The notes under the pieces were generated by a model. The model saw only the letters and a program-made list of their open reading frames with translations. It was not told the DNA's origin and made no database searches. Below are positions 34,923 through 49,200 of a stretch of DNA of 64,000 nucleotides, piece after piece; positions within the stretch are counted from its first letter, which is position 1, and the number at the start of each line of letters is the position of its first letter. The stretch is from positions 11,781,501-11,845,500 of the forward strand of contig JAPQWV010000017.1 in NCBI GenBank assembly GCA_027422505.1, written 5' to 3'. The stretch comes from Craterostigma plantagineum. Taxonomy: Eukaryota > Streptophyta > Magnoliopsida > Lamiales > Linderniaceae. Position numbers and translations under genes: made by a program.

Positions 34923-35985
34923 AGATTCGTTCTGTTTTGAATCGAAAATTGTTAGAATTGGATCGAAAATCATTTTCTGGATACTGTTCATCGTAGAACA
35001 GTTTGGCGCGACTTTTTCAATCCAATATCTTAATTATGTGCTTAATTGACTTGAATTTGGTGTTTCTGTGCTTGTTTAAGTGTTAGATCATCATTTCGAT
35101 CAGTTCTGTAGCAGTTTAAACTTCAATTTTTAGGATTGAATTGCCTCTTTGTGTTACTGTTTGCGACGAACATGAAGAACACGTTCTGATTTTGATCAAA
35201 TATGATATATTTTGCTTCATAACGTGTTTAATTGCTTGTTCGTGCGTGATTAGTACTTGATTGCGAGCAATTACCTCAAATTTCACTATCTGATTCTTTG
35301 TTGTTGCTCGAATTTCTGTTAATCGTATTCTGTGATTTTTTCTTGATTGCTCAAATTTTTCTCGCTAAGTTTTGCGATCGGATTAGTTTCTCGATCGATA
35401 AACTTAGCGCGAAAATTTTTCTCGGTCAGAATACGAAGTCAGCGCTAGAATCGTCATCAGCAGAAACGATTTTAGTTAGAAATATTTCTCGAGCATTATA
35501 CAGCGAAAAACTTTTTCGAGAGAGACTTATTTTGACTTTGCATGCGTAAAAAACTTTCACTCGAAAAACTTTTTCAGTCAAACCTTTTAACGTTTGACCA
35601 GGCGAAAATCATTTACACGCGAGAAATCTCTCTAGTCAACAGATTATTTTGACTTGTCGAGAAACTTACTAACGTAGTGTTTCTTTACGATCGAAACAAA
35701 TTCACGATCAAGAAATTTTTCTCGACCGAATGATTTGAGCAATTTATCTCGCTCGTAAAATATAACGCTGACAAAATCTCTCGCACGAAAACAGTACCCA
35801 GTACATTCTATCTCGACGGAATTAATTTCGATCAAACTTTAAAGAATGAATCGAAAATAATTCTCGATCTAATTCTCGAATCAAACGCTACTAACGAATT
35901 TCTTCACTTGTGAAGCACATTACATCATCTTCAACCTTCAAAACAATTAACGAAGATCCTTTAACAACTCGACTACAATACAAAC
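34923..35985 (+). other. 5' leader of copy C
   Basis: About 1.06 kb without a protein-coding signal. The second half is rich in TTTCTCGATCG-type motifs. It corresponds to the partial leader of copy A at 1-562. Confidence 0.75.
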
Positions 35986-38900
35986 ATGGATGCATACTCA
36001 CTCGGGAATGACAACCGTCCACTGATCTTGCAAAGAGGCGAATACACAGTGTGGAGAAGCCGCTTTCTGAATTTCATCGCTCTAAAGGATCAAGCTGAAA
36101 ATCTACTGAAGTCCCTTGAAGAGGGACCGGCACAGTTCTGGGTTCATGTACCCAGGGACGAAACAGCTACTCCAGCAATTCCAGCTTCTAGGTGACTAAA
36201 TGACCCTAGAGAATACTCTCTGCAGGAAAGAGCTCGAGTAAGGCTGATCTAGTAGCCATGAATACCCTTATGCAGGGCATCCCCAACGATATATACAGAC
36301 AAATCGACAGCCTTACATCGGCCAAAGGGATGTGGGATGAGCTGCATAGAATGATGCAAAGGACGGAAGTTGGTATAAAGGCCAAGAAGGCGAACATTCT
36401 CACCGCTTACGACTCATTCAAAGCAAAGCCGGACGAGAGTCTAAACGAGATCTACCAACGACACCTCACTCTTCTCAATGAGATGAGGAAGATAGAAATA
36501 ACGAAGACAAACATGGAGACAAACATAAGATTTCTATCTTCTCTGCCCACGGAATGGAAGAAAATATCCACTCAAATACGACAAAACAAAGATCTAGAGG
36601 AGTTGGACGTCCATGCCGTGTTCGACAATCTCGCCCACCATGAGGAGGATATCCGCGAGATCACCAAAGAGCAGAAAGGCAAACAAACCGATGCACGGTT
36701 GCCTTATCTCGGAGAAGAGGAGCACAAGATCAAGAAAGGATACGATCGTTAGGCCACCTTCATCATCAGAGTCGGAAGAGAAATCGGACTCCGACATCGA
36801 GCCGAACATGAAAGCCCTTGGAAAACAGCTAGCTCTCATTGGACAAATGATGAGCAAGAAGTACTTCAAGAAGAAGTCTTCAACCTCAGCCAATAGACTT
36901 CGGACTACAAGCTCCAAGAACAAAGAACGTGCTCCGGAGAGTTCCGAGGTTAAGAATCCCAAAGAGACTAATAAATGTTTTAACTATGGCAAAGCAGGTC
37001 ACTTCGCCAGAGAGTGCACTCTCCCGAAGAAAAGAGATGCAAACTACTACTCCTGGAAGCTTCAATTGACAAAACAGAAAGAAGCTGGAGTAGCTATCAT
37101 GGCCGAACAGGACCAATGACCGAGGACACGTCGAGCTCCGAAGAAGAGAACTTAGCCCTTATGGCCCGTCTCGACAACGAATTGGACGCCGAAACATCCA
37201 CTCGTACGGACGACGACAACGCATCCTCGTCTTCAAATGAGGTAGTCACCCCTTCCACATTATTGACCATGTTAGAATCATATCAAAAGCAATATGCTAA
37301 CATGAAACGTGAGCAGAAAAGTATAAAGGAAGTAGAGAACGAACTTGAGAGAGCTCAGGAGAAGATAGATAGTCTTGAACAAAGGAGCTCTAGTGCAAAA
37401 ATAGATGAACTTACTAAGAGCCTACAGTCTAGAGAGACTAGTCAACCTGACAACAGAGCGAAAAGATTAAGGAATTAGAAGATAGACTAGCAAATAACCA
37501 CAATTGCTTGGTTAGAAATCTCAACGAGAAAGCCATTTTAATTGTAGGATAACCGAAGCGACCTCTAAGATCACTAACTTAGAAGCTCAATTAGAAACAT
37601 CGAATGCTAAGATTAGTGAGCTTAGTAAGGATTTCGATGCCTGTCAAGCCGCGAAACTAACCGTGGAATGCTCTCCTAGGTGAGGAACGCAAGAAACTAT
37701 ATGCCAAAGTAAAGAAATTAGATGATATAGTTACGCGTATGGGACAATCCGAACAGACGATATTTTTGAACAAGCCCAAGGATATAGAGTTCTATAATCC
37801 TATAGAAGACATAGGTTTCACTAACCCATGTGTTTTACAAAAGAAAGAAATATATGATGTTAAACACGGGCGCTTAGGAATAACCTCTCTCAGAAATTTT
37901 ACTGAATCGTCTTATGAAAATACTTTCGATTCATCCATTAGACAAGGTCCACATGGTCTAGAAATCCCCTTTGACTACAATGAACTAAATGAAAGGGACA
38001 AAAATAGGAAAGAAACTATAACTTGTCTGCAATTTAGTTCAAATTCTACCTCATGATTCTCGAACACACCACGAGGAAGTTAAAACCATTAATCATAAAA
38101 AATCTCTCTACAAACCCCCTATCATAAAACAGATAGAGGAGTCACAGGCAAAGTTAGAGAAAGAACGAGAGAATTTCGAAGCTGAAAAAAAAAATTCTTT
38201 AAGGAGATGGAAAATCTCAAGGCTTCCTCGTCCTCCCAAGCTACCTCTCACGCTATTACAAAAAGCGTGAAAAATGAAAAATCGCCTTTGAAAGATAAAT
38301 CTTGTAAAAATAATTTTGTTAAAAGTGCTATGACTAATTTCACTTTACCTACGTCTACGGGGAGCGTAGCAGCGTCAGCACTAAAAATAAAGGCGAGAGT
38401 GTCTAGCACTAAGATAAAGAAGGAGCCATTAGATTTAAATTTTTCTGAGCATGCTACTCCTTCTGTTACAATAAAAGACATTCGTAGAAATAAAAGAGCT
38501 ATTTCCACTTTTAAGATAGTTGCTTCTACTTATTCACTTCAGCCGATCACTTTTAGAAGCACCAACTTCGAAATAGGCTCTACGTCAAAAATTATTCATT
38601 CCGAAACAAATGCCACTAGGAAGACAAGTAGGAAACAAGATCCAGCCATAAAGAAAGCTTATGGCACCGTACATGAATGTACTCACCTAAGGTATCCCGT
38701 AGAAATTAAATCCCCCAAGCACCTTAGGAGACTATCACAAGAAAAGATCTTTTCCTCAGTCAAACCCTCGAAAGCATTTGTACGTGCTAAAATTAACCTT
38801 CCCTGTAAGGTTCAACCCAAATGGGTTCCTAAATCTCTGCCTAGGACGACAAAAGCCAAAAGAGCCAAGTCTCCTATAGAGGCAAAACCCAAACCCACTT

Positions 38901-39025
38901 TTTCAAAAGTGCAATGGGTTATTAAGACTCTTCCAAAAATAGATTTAGGAGTCATATTTGAACCCAAAACTAAATCTGCTAATCCGAGAGGACCCATGTT
39001 TAAGTGGGTACCTAAAGCTCTCTAA
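35986..39025 (+). pseudogene. gag: gag of copy C, broken
   Basis: The ATG at 35986 starts MDAYSLGNDNRP. A CGA-to-TGA change ends the frame after 70 codons, and further indels follow. The main domain is at 36258-36752. The knuckle region (36613-37119) has CFNYGKAGHFAREC, a Cys-to-Tyr loss of a zinc ligand. Unlike A and B, here the acidic segment reads straight into the coiled coil (37014-37478), showing that Gag and coiled coil were one protein. The Lys/Ser-rich tail is open for 272 codons (38207-39025), ending KWVPKAL-TAA. Confidence 0.87.
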
Positions 39026-39026
39026 A

Positions 39027-42000
39027 TTGTTTTTGCAGATCCATCATGTGTGGTACCTCGACTCTGGTTGCTCCACACACATGACTGGTAGTTAAATAGC
39101 AACTACAAAGACCAACCAAACGGCAAAGTCAGATTTGGGAACAACGATTCAGCCCCGATTCTAGGACTTGGGGATATCACTCTGAAAAATCTGACCATCA
39201 AAGATGTCTCGTACGTCGAAGGCCTCCGCCATAACTTGTTCAGCATAGGCCAATTCTATGACAAAGGCTTCCAGGTGGTCTTCCATGCTGACCGGTGCAG
39301 AATTTTGGATAGTCAGGACACAAAACTCCTTCAAGGACTTTGGAGATCCAATCTTTACACGATCAACCTGACATCTGTGCGGCCCTCGGCTGTATGCCTC
39401 ATTTCTTAGACTGATTTACAGAGGAACAGCTTATGTCGTCAACGACTGTCTCATCTGAATATGAAAGCTCTACAACGTCTTTCTACGAAAAAGTTGGTTC
39501 ACGGTCTTCCAACTATGCAACTACAAAGGGAGCATCACTGTCGACATGTCAATTAGGAAAAATGAAGCGAGCATCTCATCACGTCAAGCAAATTGCGTCT
39601 ACTTCTCGACCAATGGAACTAATTCACATGGATCTCTGTAGTCCGATGCAGACTTAGAGTATCAATGGAAGAAAGTATGTCCTAGTGATTGTGGATGACT
39701 ATTCTCGCTACAAGTGGACTAAGTTCCTCCGAACGAAAGATGAGACTGGTGACTTGATCATCAATTTGTGAACACAACTCAAAATCTGCTGCAACAGACT
39801 ATTCAAGTTGTTCGAACAGATAATGGCACTGAGTTCAAGAACAATAACCTCAGTGAGTTTTATCAGAAACTTGGAATAAGTCAACAATTTTCACCGCCAA
39901 AACACCTCAACAAAACGGGGTCGTTGAAAGGAAAAATCGAACACTAGTGGAGGCCGCTCGTACAATGCTGATCCAATCGGGACTTCCACACTTTCTCTGG
40001 GCTGAAGCAGTCAATACCGCTTGTTTTACTCAAAATAGGACGGTGGTTCACAAACGGTTCAACAAGACTCCGTATGAGATTGTGAATAATAGAGTGCCCA
40101 ACATCTCTTTCCTTAAAGTCTTCGGGTGCAAGTGCTTTGTGGCGAACGATCGAGAGCAACGTGCAAAGTTCGACCCTAAAGCATTCGAAGCCACATTTTT
40201 CGGGTATTCTTCAACATCAAAAGCATACCGAGTATACATCAAGTCCAACCGAACTATTAAGGAAAGCTATAATGTCACTTTCCACGAAGTGGCAGAAATG
40301 GCTTCTGGTCAATTCAGTCCAAGACCCGTGCCTAACCCGTTGGCTTCTAATGACAACATTTCAGAACCCGTAATCACTGGTGTGTTGGCACAACAGAAGA
40401 TGGCAACAACTTCAGGATCAGTGTCAGACGAAGCAACGAGACTTGCAATAGACGACTTGGATTCTCTCTTCGAACCGGTATATCGGTCATACACGCCTAC
40501 ACCAACAATGAATTATCTACCAAACGAGACCGACGTACCAAGTTCATCTCACACCTCTACCCCACCCTATTCAGAATTGCCACAACACCGAAGAACCTAC
40601 CGTGGTCATCGAGGAAGTATCATCTGAGACGATCAATCCAAGTGCAGTATTGGAACTTCCTCAGACAAATGATCAATCTGAGACTATAGGCAATCTAGAT
40701 CCACAGATGGCTGACGCATCGATTTCAGCCATGCCTCATGAGCGCAAGTGGACGAGAGGCCACTCGGTTGGTCAGATAATTGGCGATCCCTTTGTTGGTG
40801 TGAGGACACGTCGTCAACACAGTCTTTTCAGTTGCTTCTTGAGCCAAAACGAGCCTACCAAAGTAGCAGACGCACTTCGAGACCTGGATTGGACAATTGC
40901 AATGCAAGAGGAGATCAATCAATTCGAACGTCTTCAAGTATGGACCTTGGTACCCCGTCCACATGGGAAAACAGTGATCGGAACTAAATGGGTTTTCAAG
41001 AATAAGAAAAATAAAGATGGTGAAGTGATCCGGAACAAAGCTAGGCTAATTGCTAAGGGATACAATCAACAGGAAGCATCGACTACGACGAGACTTATGC
41101 TCCTGTTGCTCGTATCGAAGCTATCCGCCTCCTGCTGGCTTATGCGGCTCACAAAGACTTCAAAGTCTATCAGATGGATGTTAAAACTGCCTTTTCTCAA
41201 CGGCGTGTTAAAAGAAGAAGTCTACGTCGCTCAGCCGGAAGGTTTCGTTGATCAAGAACATCCCGATCATGTCTATCGCTTGGACAAAGCTCTCTATGGA
41301 CTAAAACAAGTCCCACGTGCTTGGTACGATGTCCTGGGTGATTTCCTCGTGAAGTCTGGATTCATACGAGGAACGATAGACACAACCCTCTTCATTAAAT
41401 GGCATGACAATGATCTGATGGTCGTCCAAGTATACGTCGACGACGTCATCTTCGGATCAACAAATCCTCGGCTCTGCAAGAAGTTTGGAGATCTCATGAA
41501 GAGCAAATTCGAGATGAGTCACATGGGAGAGATGCAATTTTTCTTAGGACTCCAAGTCAGGCAGCTCTATGATGGAATCTTCATCAGTCAGACAAAATAC
41601 ATCAAGGATATTCTGAAGAATCATCAAGACCAGAGCAAGACTCTCATTACTCCTATGTTACCAAGCTGTAAGTTGGATGCCGATCCCTCTGGCAAGTCGG
41701 TCGACATCACACTGTATCGCAGTATCATTGGATCTCTTCTCTACCTCACTTCGAGCCGGCCGGACATCATGTTCGCCACGTGCTTGTGTGCCCGTTTTCA
41801 AGCCGATCCCAAAGAATCCCATATGCTCGCGGTCAAAAGAATTTTACGCTACCTTAAGGGCACCTCTACCCTTGGCCTATGGTATCCAAAGGGTACGAAT
41901 TTTAAACTCATCGGCTACACTGACGCTGACTATGCAGGTTGCCGAATGGACAAGAAAAGCACGTCCGGTAGCGCTCAATTTTTAGGCGAAAAGCTGGTTT

Positions 42001-42373
42001 GCCGGTCATCCAAAAAGCAGAACTGCGTGTCAACTTCGACGGCCGAAGCAGAATACGTAGCTGCCGCCAGCTGTTACTCACAGATGCTGTGGATGCGGAC
42101 ACAGCTTCGCGACTATGGGTACAATCTAATAATATACCCATATATAGTGATAGTCAGAGTGCAATCGCCATTACTTGCAATCCTGTTCATCATTCACGCA
42201 CAAAACACATAGACATTAGATATCATTTCATCAAAGATCACGTAGAAAAAGGCATGATAGAGATGTACTTTGTGAACACTGAGTTTCAACTAGCCGACAT
42301 TTTCACCAAGGCATTGGATGAGAAACGATTTCAATTCCTTGTCGGAAAATTAGGCATGTTGAATCTTCCGTAA
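39027..42373 (+). pseudogene. pol: pol of copy C, broken
   Basis: Protease is damaged by a deletion after THMTG (about 39090). The integrase C-terminal part is open at 39947-40627. A 536-codon frame (40602-42212) carries the linker, RT with YVDDVIFG and part of RNase H, though a segment near 41090-41200 reads out of frame. RNase H continues at 41999-42373 with DIFTKALDEK and ends at the expected TAA. The copia order PR-IN-RT-RH is kept. Confidence 0.9.
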
Positions 42374-45300
42374 TATATGCATTACCTGATCTTCTGTGCT
42401 ATCACATGCTCTATTCTATTTCTATGCTTTTGTTCTTATCTTGCGTGATAAAAATAAATATAAATAAAATAATAATATATATATTTCTATATATAATATA
42501 AAGGGGTATGACGAAATCACTTTAGGATGCTTTGATCTAAAGTCACTTAGAATTTTACCTCGACGTGCGATTGGTTTAATTGCTTAATTTTGTCAGTCTA
42601 AGTCGCATTCTTGTGTCTAAAGGTCACTAGGTTGCTCCACTAGAGACAAAGCCACAATAAATGTGAGGATCCAAGCCTTGTTTTATTTTTCTTTCTTCGG
42701 ATCTTTTTCTCGAGTGAGTCACACATCATTTGCTTGTCTTAACTAGATACACTTGGCTTCATACTCATCCTGCGTTAGATCGTCAGGAAAATGATAAGGG
42801 AGTTTAGGATATTCCTCATTCGGCCTTATATTAATTTCCCCACGATAGCCCTTAGTCATCCACTTTGAGCCTTCTCCGATGTCCTTTTTCTTCATTTGAA
42901 ACCCATTCTCAACCTTCAACCGAACTCTATACTCTTCGAATGGTTATTCAAACGAGAAAAGGAGGGGGAGATAACAAAAGAAAAAGTAAGATGATGACAA
43001 AAGAAAGCATTCAACGCGCAACAAACAGACCAAAGGAACCGGCCTTCCGACTACTTTGTAGAAAGTGGCATGGATCCTGCTGTGAACTTCTCCAACGATA
43101 ATCTCGTACGCTCGTCAGAACGGCTGGAAGAGGAGCACCACGAGTGAACTTCTCCAACGATAATCCGGTCTTATCTCGGGAAACGAGAAGAGGAGTGCAG
43201 CCTCGGGTACGAATTCCATAACCGTGAACTTTTCCAAAAAGATAATCTCTGAAACCTCTCTAGGCATTAAGAGAAGAGGAGTACGGTATCGGCCCGAGAA
43301 CCAACAAGAAGAACTTCGCCTACGATAATCTCCTAGAGCCTCATGGAGAAGCGGAGCTTCAGCTTGAGCATAACATAAAAAGGGATAGTTCTTAAAAGAA
43401 AAAGAGGGAGAAAAGATTGAAAAGAAGAAAGACGCCGAAAAAAAAAGAGACGGACGTAGGATTGGAAGACGGTGAAGAGATAAGCTCATTTTCCTTTAAA
43501 TTCCTTCCGTTATAAGTCCTAGCCAAATTATAACCCTTACAACCCTTTGATTCCACATAGATGGTCTCTCGCTTAGGTGAAATAATTAAAAATGCCTCGA
43601 TCACATGTAAATTGACATAAAATTGCTTGTGTTGACTTGAGTGATAAAAATATAAAAATCCCAAGATAGCTAATTGAGAGCAAGAGCGAACCTGGTGAGA
43701 GTTGTCGACATGGACCAGTCTATGAACTTAGGACTTTAGTTTGACGACATGACTTGACGGCATTTTCTTCTTTCAAATGTCTCATAAAATTTTAGGCGTG
43801 ACGATTGATCGAAGCAAAATAATCAGACCCCATATTAAAAAATAATAATAATATATATACATATACATAATAATAAATAAATAAATAAAAATAAAAATTT
43901 CGCACATTTTGACATGAAATATTATGTTTCATATGCGTTGAATTGAATAAATGCGAATTTCTTTAGTGTATCGCACATTCTAAATGCAATTATAGATTGC
44001 ATTGGTACTGAATTGTTTAAATGCGATAAATTTTTCACTGCTTCTACCCTCACACAATATTTCTAAAGTACATGTTTTCGGGGACCATGTACACATGCTT
44101 ACTTGGTAAATTTGTGTGCTCGTGACTTGAATTGATTTCATATGCTTGCATAATTAATCAATTAGTGTGCATCATTTGAGGGGGAGCAAGTATAGGACTT
44201 GTAGATTAGCTCCAAATATTTTTGACTTTTTTCTCTGAGTATTTCAGATCTTTCAAAATTAAGAAGCGATAAGTCAACACTACAAAGAGAGGAGCTAGAC
44301 ACAAGACCAAATATTTCAAAGATAAAACTGCCAAAAATAATTGTTGATTAACTCCATTATTACTAACGCTTATCTCTAAGTGGTACAAATTTTTAAATTT
44401 CTGCCAGGGCAGCTAGACGTTAGTACATGGAAAATACATGGAGTTAATTGCATTTATTTTAAATACTAAGGGGGAGTCTTACAAAGGGTTTTATTTTGAA
44501 ATAGGGGTCAATCTGAAATTTTAGAAGTACTCATCATCGAGAAACTAGATACTATTCCTTTCGAAAGCCTTTAATAGGAAAAGATTAGCTACACGATCAT
44601 AAGTTTCTCGATCGTAGACAGTGTTGGAAACAATTTTGATTGGCTGCGATAATTTGCGATCGAAAAATTTGAATTGAGAGGAAATTTTCAAATCAAAAAT
44701 TTCTCTAGCGCAAATTGTGATGGGCCTGATCCATTTAATCGCAAAACGTCCAATCGCAAACCCAACATTGAACTTAATGATAGTTAATAAAAGTTTAACT
44801 TTTGTCAGTCGAAAAACTTTTTCTCACGCAACCCTAATCGCAAAAAATCTCTCTAGCGAAAAACTTTCACAGACAGCTTAAAATCCTCAAAAATCTTTCG
44901 ATTTTCAACACCAAACTGTCTGTTTAAGGTAGAAATGAGATACTTTTAACATTTGCGTGTGATTAACTTCGTTAGCATCTGCATTGTGTTGTTTTTCGCA
45001 TGATTTATATAAGTTTCTCGACTGTTCTTCAAAACTGAGAAAATCGTATACTATTTCATAGTGTTTTAGGCTTGATTATGAGTGTTTTCTGAGTTTAATG
45101 CCTGCACTTAAGATAGTTTCGATATTCACTATGAATCTGGTAGAATGGATCATCGTAAAATCTGCATCTTCGACTGTAATCTGAGTTTTTGATGAAACTG
45201 GGTATTTGAATGTTTAAAGCCATCGAAGAACTTTGTCGATCGCAAACAGTCATAATTGAATTCCGATTTAATTAAGATACTGTTTATGTCGAATTAGTTT

Positions 45301-46237
45301 CTCGATCGGTAAAATTCTGATTTAGTCGCTAAGATAGAAGATTTTGACCGGAAATTTTAACATCGAGAAATCTAATTAGAATTTTTGTGAGCGAAAAACT
45401 TACCACTGATTAGACAATTTAGATGCAAATTTTATCGAGCGTAAAACTTACTATCGCAAAATAGAATTTTCGATTCAATTTCAATTCGATTGGAAAAATT
45501 TAGTAGCGAGAAATTAACTTTCAACACGTAATTTTTCGATCGCAAAATTCGCCGCTTGGGATCTAATCGATTGGAAAATTTCTCGACGATTGACTTAGTC
45601 TTTTGTTGACTAATTTCTCGATAAAATTATATCGCAGCGAAAGTTATTTTACATACAATCGAAAATCACATACCGCTCGACAAATTTCAAATCGAGAATT
45701 TTATTTGATCGAAGAAAAATTCTCGATAGTAAATTTACCTGAGAAATAATTTCTCGATCGTAAATTTACACGGAATTTTTCTCGATCGTAAAATAGACCG
45801 ACTACAGTACCGATTTCAACTTCAATACTTAGAAAATTTTACTAAGTCTTTTACTCTGTAGCGGACCTTTGCGAATAAAACTTTCTCGATCGAAAAATCG
45901 AACTGAGTCATTACAATTGAAATCAATGCATAGGAAATCATTTTCAGAAACAATTTTATCGAGCGAAAATTTTCTCGGCATGAACAGTGTCCTTTTTTTC
46001 ACGATTCAACAAAAATTTCGAACTATTTTTCACGCGATTTACACTTCATTCGAAATTACCATCATGCCATTACGATTTTTCAAAATTGAGCATAAACTAT
46101 GTATTCGATATGATTTCAATTCAAAATTCATCGAACATGCTATTACTTGCGATATTACTATAGTTTGATGAAATTTATTCATACTTCGACTGAAAATAAA
46201 ATTGAACTAATAAACTTTTATATATCTTATTTTTCAG
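42374..46237 (+). other. Spacer between pol and 3' ORF, copy C
   Basis: Colinear with the spacers of A and B. It has the small sense ORF (42865-43101), GATAATC modules (about 43080-43340), AT-rich tract (43845-43890) and G-rich boxes (44179, 44405, 44470). The TCGATCG array (about 44530-45980) and a pyrimidine tract with CAG at 46235-46237 complete it. The internal TATA is mutated. Confidence 0.7.
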
Positions 46238-49200
46238 ATGGATCGCTATCCAACATATAATCACATATACGAGAAATCCCTATATCTCAATGTCCACGAC
46301 ACGAACTTCCAACTGGACCTGGCCACCTTCCGGTGTCCAGACGACATCATCGTATCAATCCTTCAAGGCCATCCCCTATGGCATGGACTTACCGTGAAGG
46401 CATCAGTGCCGATGATCTACTTGCAGCAGTTTTGGGGGATGATCAAGAGCATCATCTTGGATGTGGGATATCATTTCACGACGGTTGTAGGGACGAGGCA
46501 CATTTGCATGGGCAAGAACGAGTTCAGAGCTCTACTCGACCTCCCTCACAGCCAAAACTACGACCCCCTCCCATCAGATGAAGAACTGGTGGCTGATTTC
46601 CTTCAAATGGGTTACCGTCCGCCGCTCACCGAGCTCGCTCAGGTTCAGAGCAACGGTATCCCTCACCCATGGAAGACACTGTTCGGGATCGTGAACAAGT
46701 GTCTATCGCCGAAGCACGCCGGCTTCGACAAGGGCAACGGCCTCCGGATTTTTCAGGGACTCGTGTTTTTCTCGCGAAATTATGATTTCGCCCAGCTGAT
46801 CTGGAACGACCTTACAGAACAGATCAGAAAAAAGGAGAACAACCGGTCCAAGAACGTGCCATACACGAGATGGTTCTCCGTCATCATCCGCCAACACATG
46901 GAGATATACGCGCAGAACATTCCTCGCCTGCCACCGGGCGGAAACTATCAGCCGCCCCGGCTCAAATTCTTCCACAACCCAAGGCTGGTGGACCTTACAC
47001 AGCCTTCAATGGCCATACCTCTCAACCTTCTTCGGCTCGCACCCCACAGGAGCTGAATATCAGAGATACTTCCGGGAACATCACCTCACCGAGGAAATGA
47101 TTAGAGGGCCCCCGGCAGATGTACACATGAGCCCTCCTCAACCACAACAACAGCTAAGCCCTGAGGACGCGATGATTGATGATGTCGCTCAGGAGCCACC
47201 ATTGGTCGAAGAGATAATGCCCGACGTCGATGATACGCTGATAGACGTGGCTACGGAGATGGAACAAGAGGCTCCACCAGAAATGCTTCAAGTGGAAGTG
47301 CCCTTACATGTAGGCGTGCTCGAAGAAACCATTGAGGAGGTTCATCTACAAGAAGTACAGCCCGAGACAGAAATTGGGCAGAGCTCGCTTCCACTGGTGA
47401 CGGATCAGGCTCCAAGGATGTTGAACGTGATCCCACTTCTCACACAGCTACACCATCCGACACGGAGTCAGATGAGGAGATTAGCCTGATAAGACGGACT
47501 CCCAGACGACTCAGTATTCAACTGGAGTCCCTCTTCCCGGCCGTCACCGATGCACCAGATATCACGCTGACCACAACGACAAGTGTTGCCGGCACTTCTT
47601 CGCTCAATCTTGAGCCGCAACCAACTCATGTGGTGTCTGGTTCGCAGGCGCAACCTGAGCCTGCCTTAACACCATAGAGACGAATCCTCTAGATTCGACT
47701 CGAGGATTGGGTGGAAGTCTCATGCAATCACAACCTCAAGTGACTGAGAGCCAACCCACAGAGTCGGTGTCTACTCAAGGGTTGATAACAGGCAACATCA
47801 GTCGTCCTGGTCCATCTCAGGAGGCGTCCGCATCCTTCGTGACGACCGAACAGTTCTAGGCTGCTCTCTCTGCCGCATCAATGGAAGAAAAGATCACAGA
47901 GAGAGTACTCCAAGCACTCGAGGCATCCCGAAGAGATACCAGGAAAGCACCTGCCTCTGAAGGCCCTTCGTCACGAACCAACCCCACAACTCCACAACCC
48001 ACACCCACCGACCCTCTAGCCACTTCCTCCATCCTCATCAACCCATACACAAACCCCATCACCGAGCTCCATGACATTCTCCTCGCCCGTCTGATAGGCC
48101 TTTCCATCCGATCGCCGTAAGAAGAATCCCTCTATAGGCGATTGGTGGACCATCCTGAGCCACCGACTGACACCTACCGAGGCCAAAGCTCCCACTCACC
48201 GCGCAGACATGACGATCCTGACGATCAGGACCCTCATGAGGGGGAGAAGAGGCCAAGGACATCAACAAGTGGCCAAGGACAAGGCTCGGGCGCTACGCAG
48301 ACAAGCGCTGGAGCTGGTGAAACCCTAATAACCCAAACACAAACCCACCATACCCAAACACAGACCCACCGAACCCAAACACAAACCACCCACCAAACTC
48401 AAACTACCCACACCACGCACGCCTCCGTCCACATCACCGATCTACTCAAGCCCCTTGCTTTCGGAAGAAGAAGCAAGTGCTGCAATGCTTGTAGCTCTAG
48501 CAGCTACCCAAGCCACTCCCTCAGCCGCTCCAGACCAACTGGGACCCTCTGGACATGATGTCAATCCACACGAAGCCCTAGACAAGTACATCTTCGAAGG
48601 ATAGTGGATGACCCACTCCATGCTCGAGGAGCATCAAAGACAACGGCTTCACGACGTTCGGCGCTTTCTACAACAAGCGTCTATAGATCTCGTAATCATA
48701 GAAGACGACGAGCTTCAGGAAGGTGAAGACTACGAGCGAGTTATCCCAAGACTACCAGAGTTAATAGCTCAACAGGCGGTTCCCACTCCAAGGCTAACGC
48801 CAGGGACCGTCCGGATAGACACGCAATGGGAAAACATCCAAATAGAAATTCCCTTCCTCGAAGAAGTTCTTGAGAATATTTGGAGATCTCCGGACAGAGT
48901 GAAGAAGCCGAACGAGTTCGAGCTGAGAGGGATCTCTCATTGGGATCAGCAGAAGAGGATGACATACCTCTGGATGCTGACCAAACTAGGACCTGATGTT
49001 AGGCTGGGGATGACTAAGATACAAGCCAAGAGCCATTATAAGAGTCTCTCCCCAATAAGCCAACTACTCAGCGTCTACTGTGACAAAGGAGGACTTCCAA
49101 CACCTCACTACATCATCGATCGAGTGGACAGGACCCGAGAGGAACTGAGCGAGAGCGACCTGCCGTACCTCCCCGCCGATGAAGTGTACCGTCTTTATCA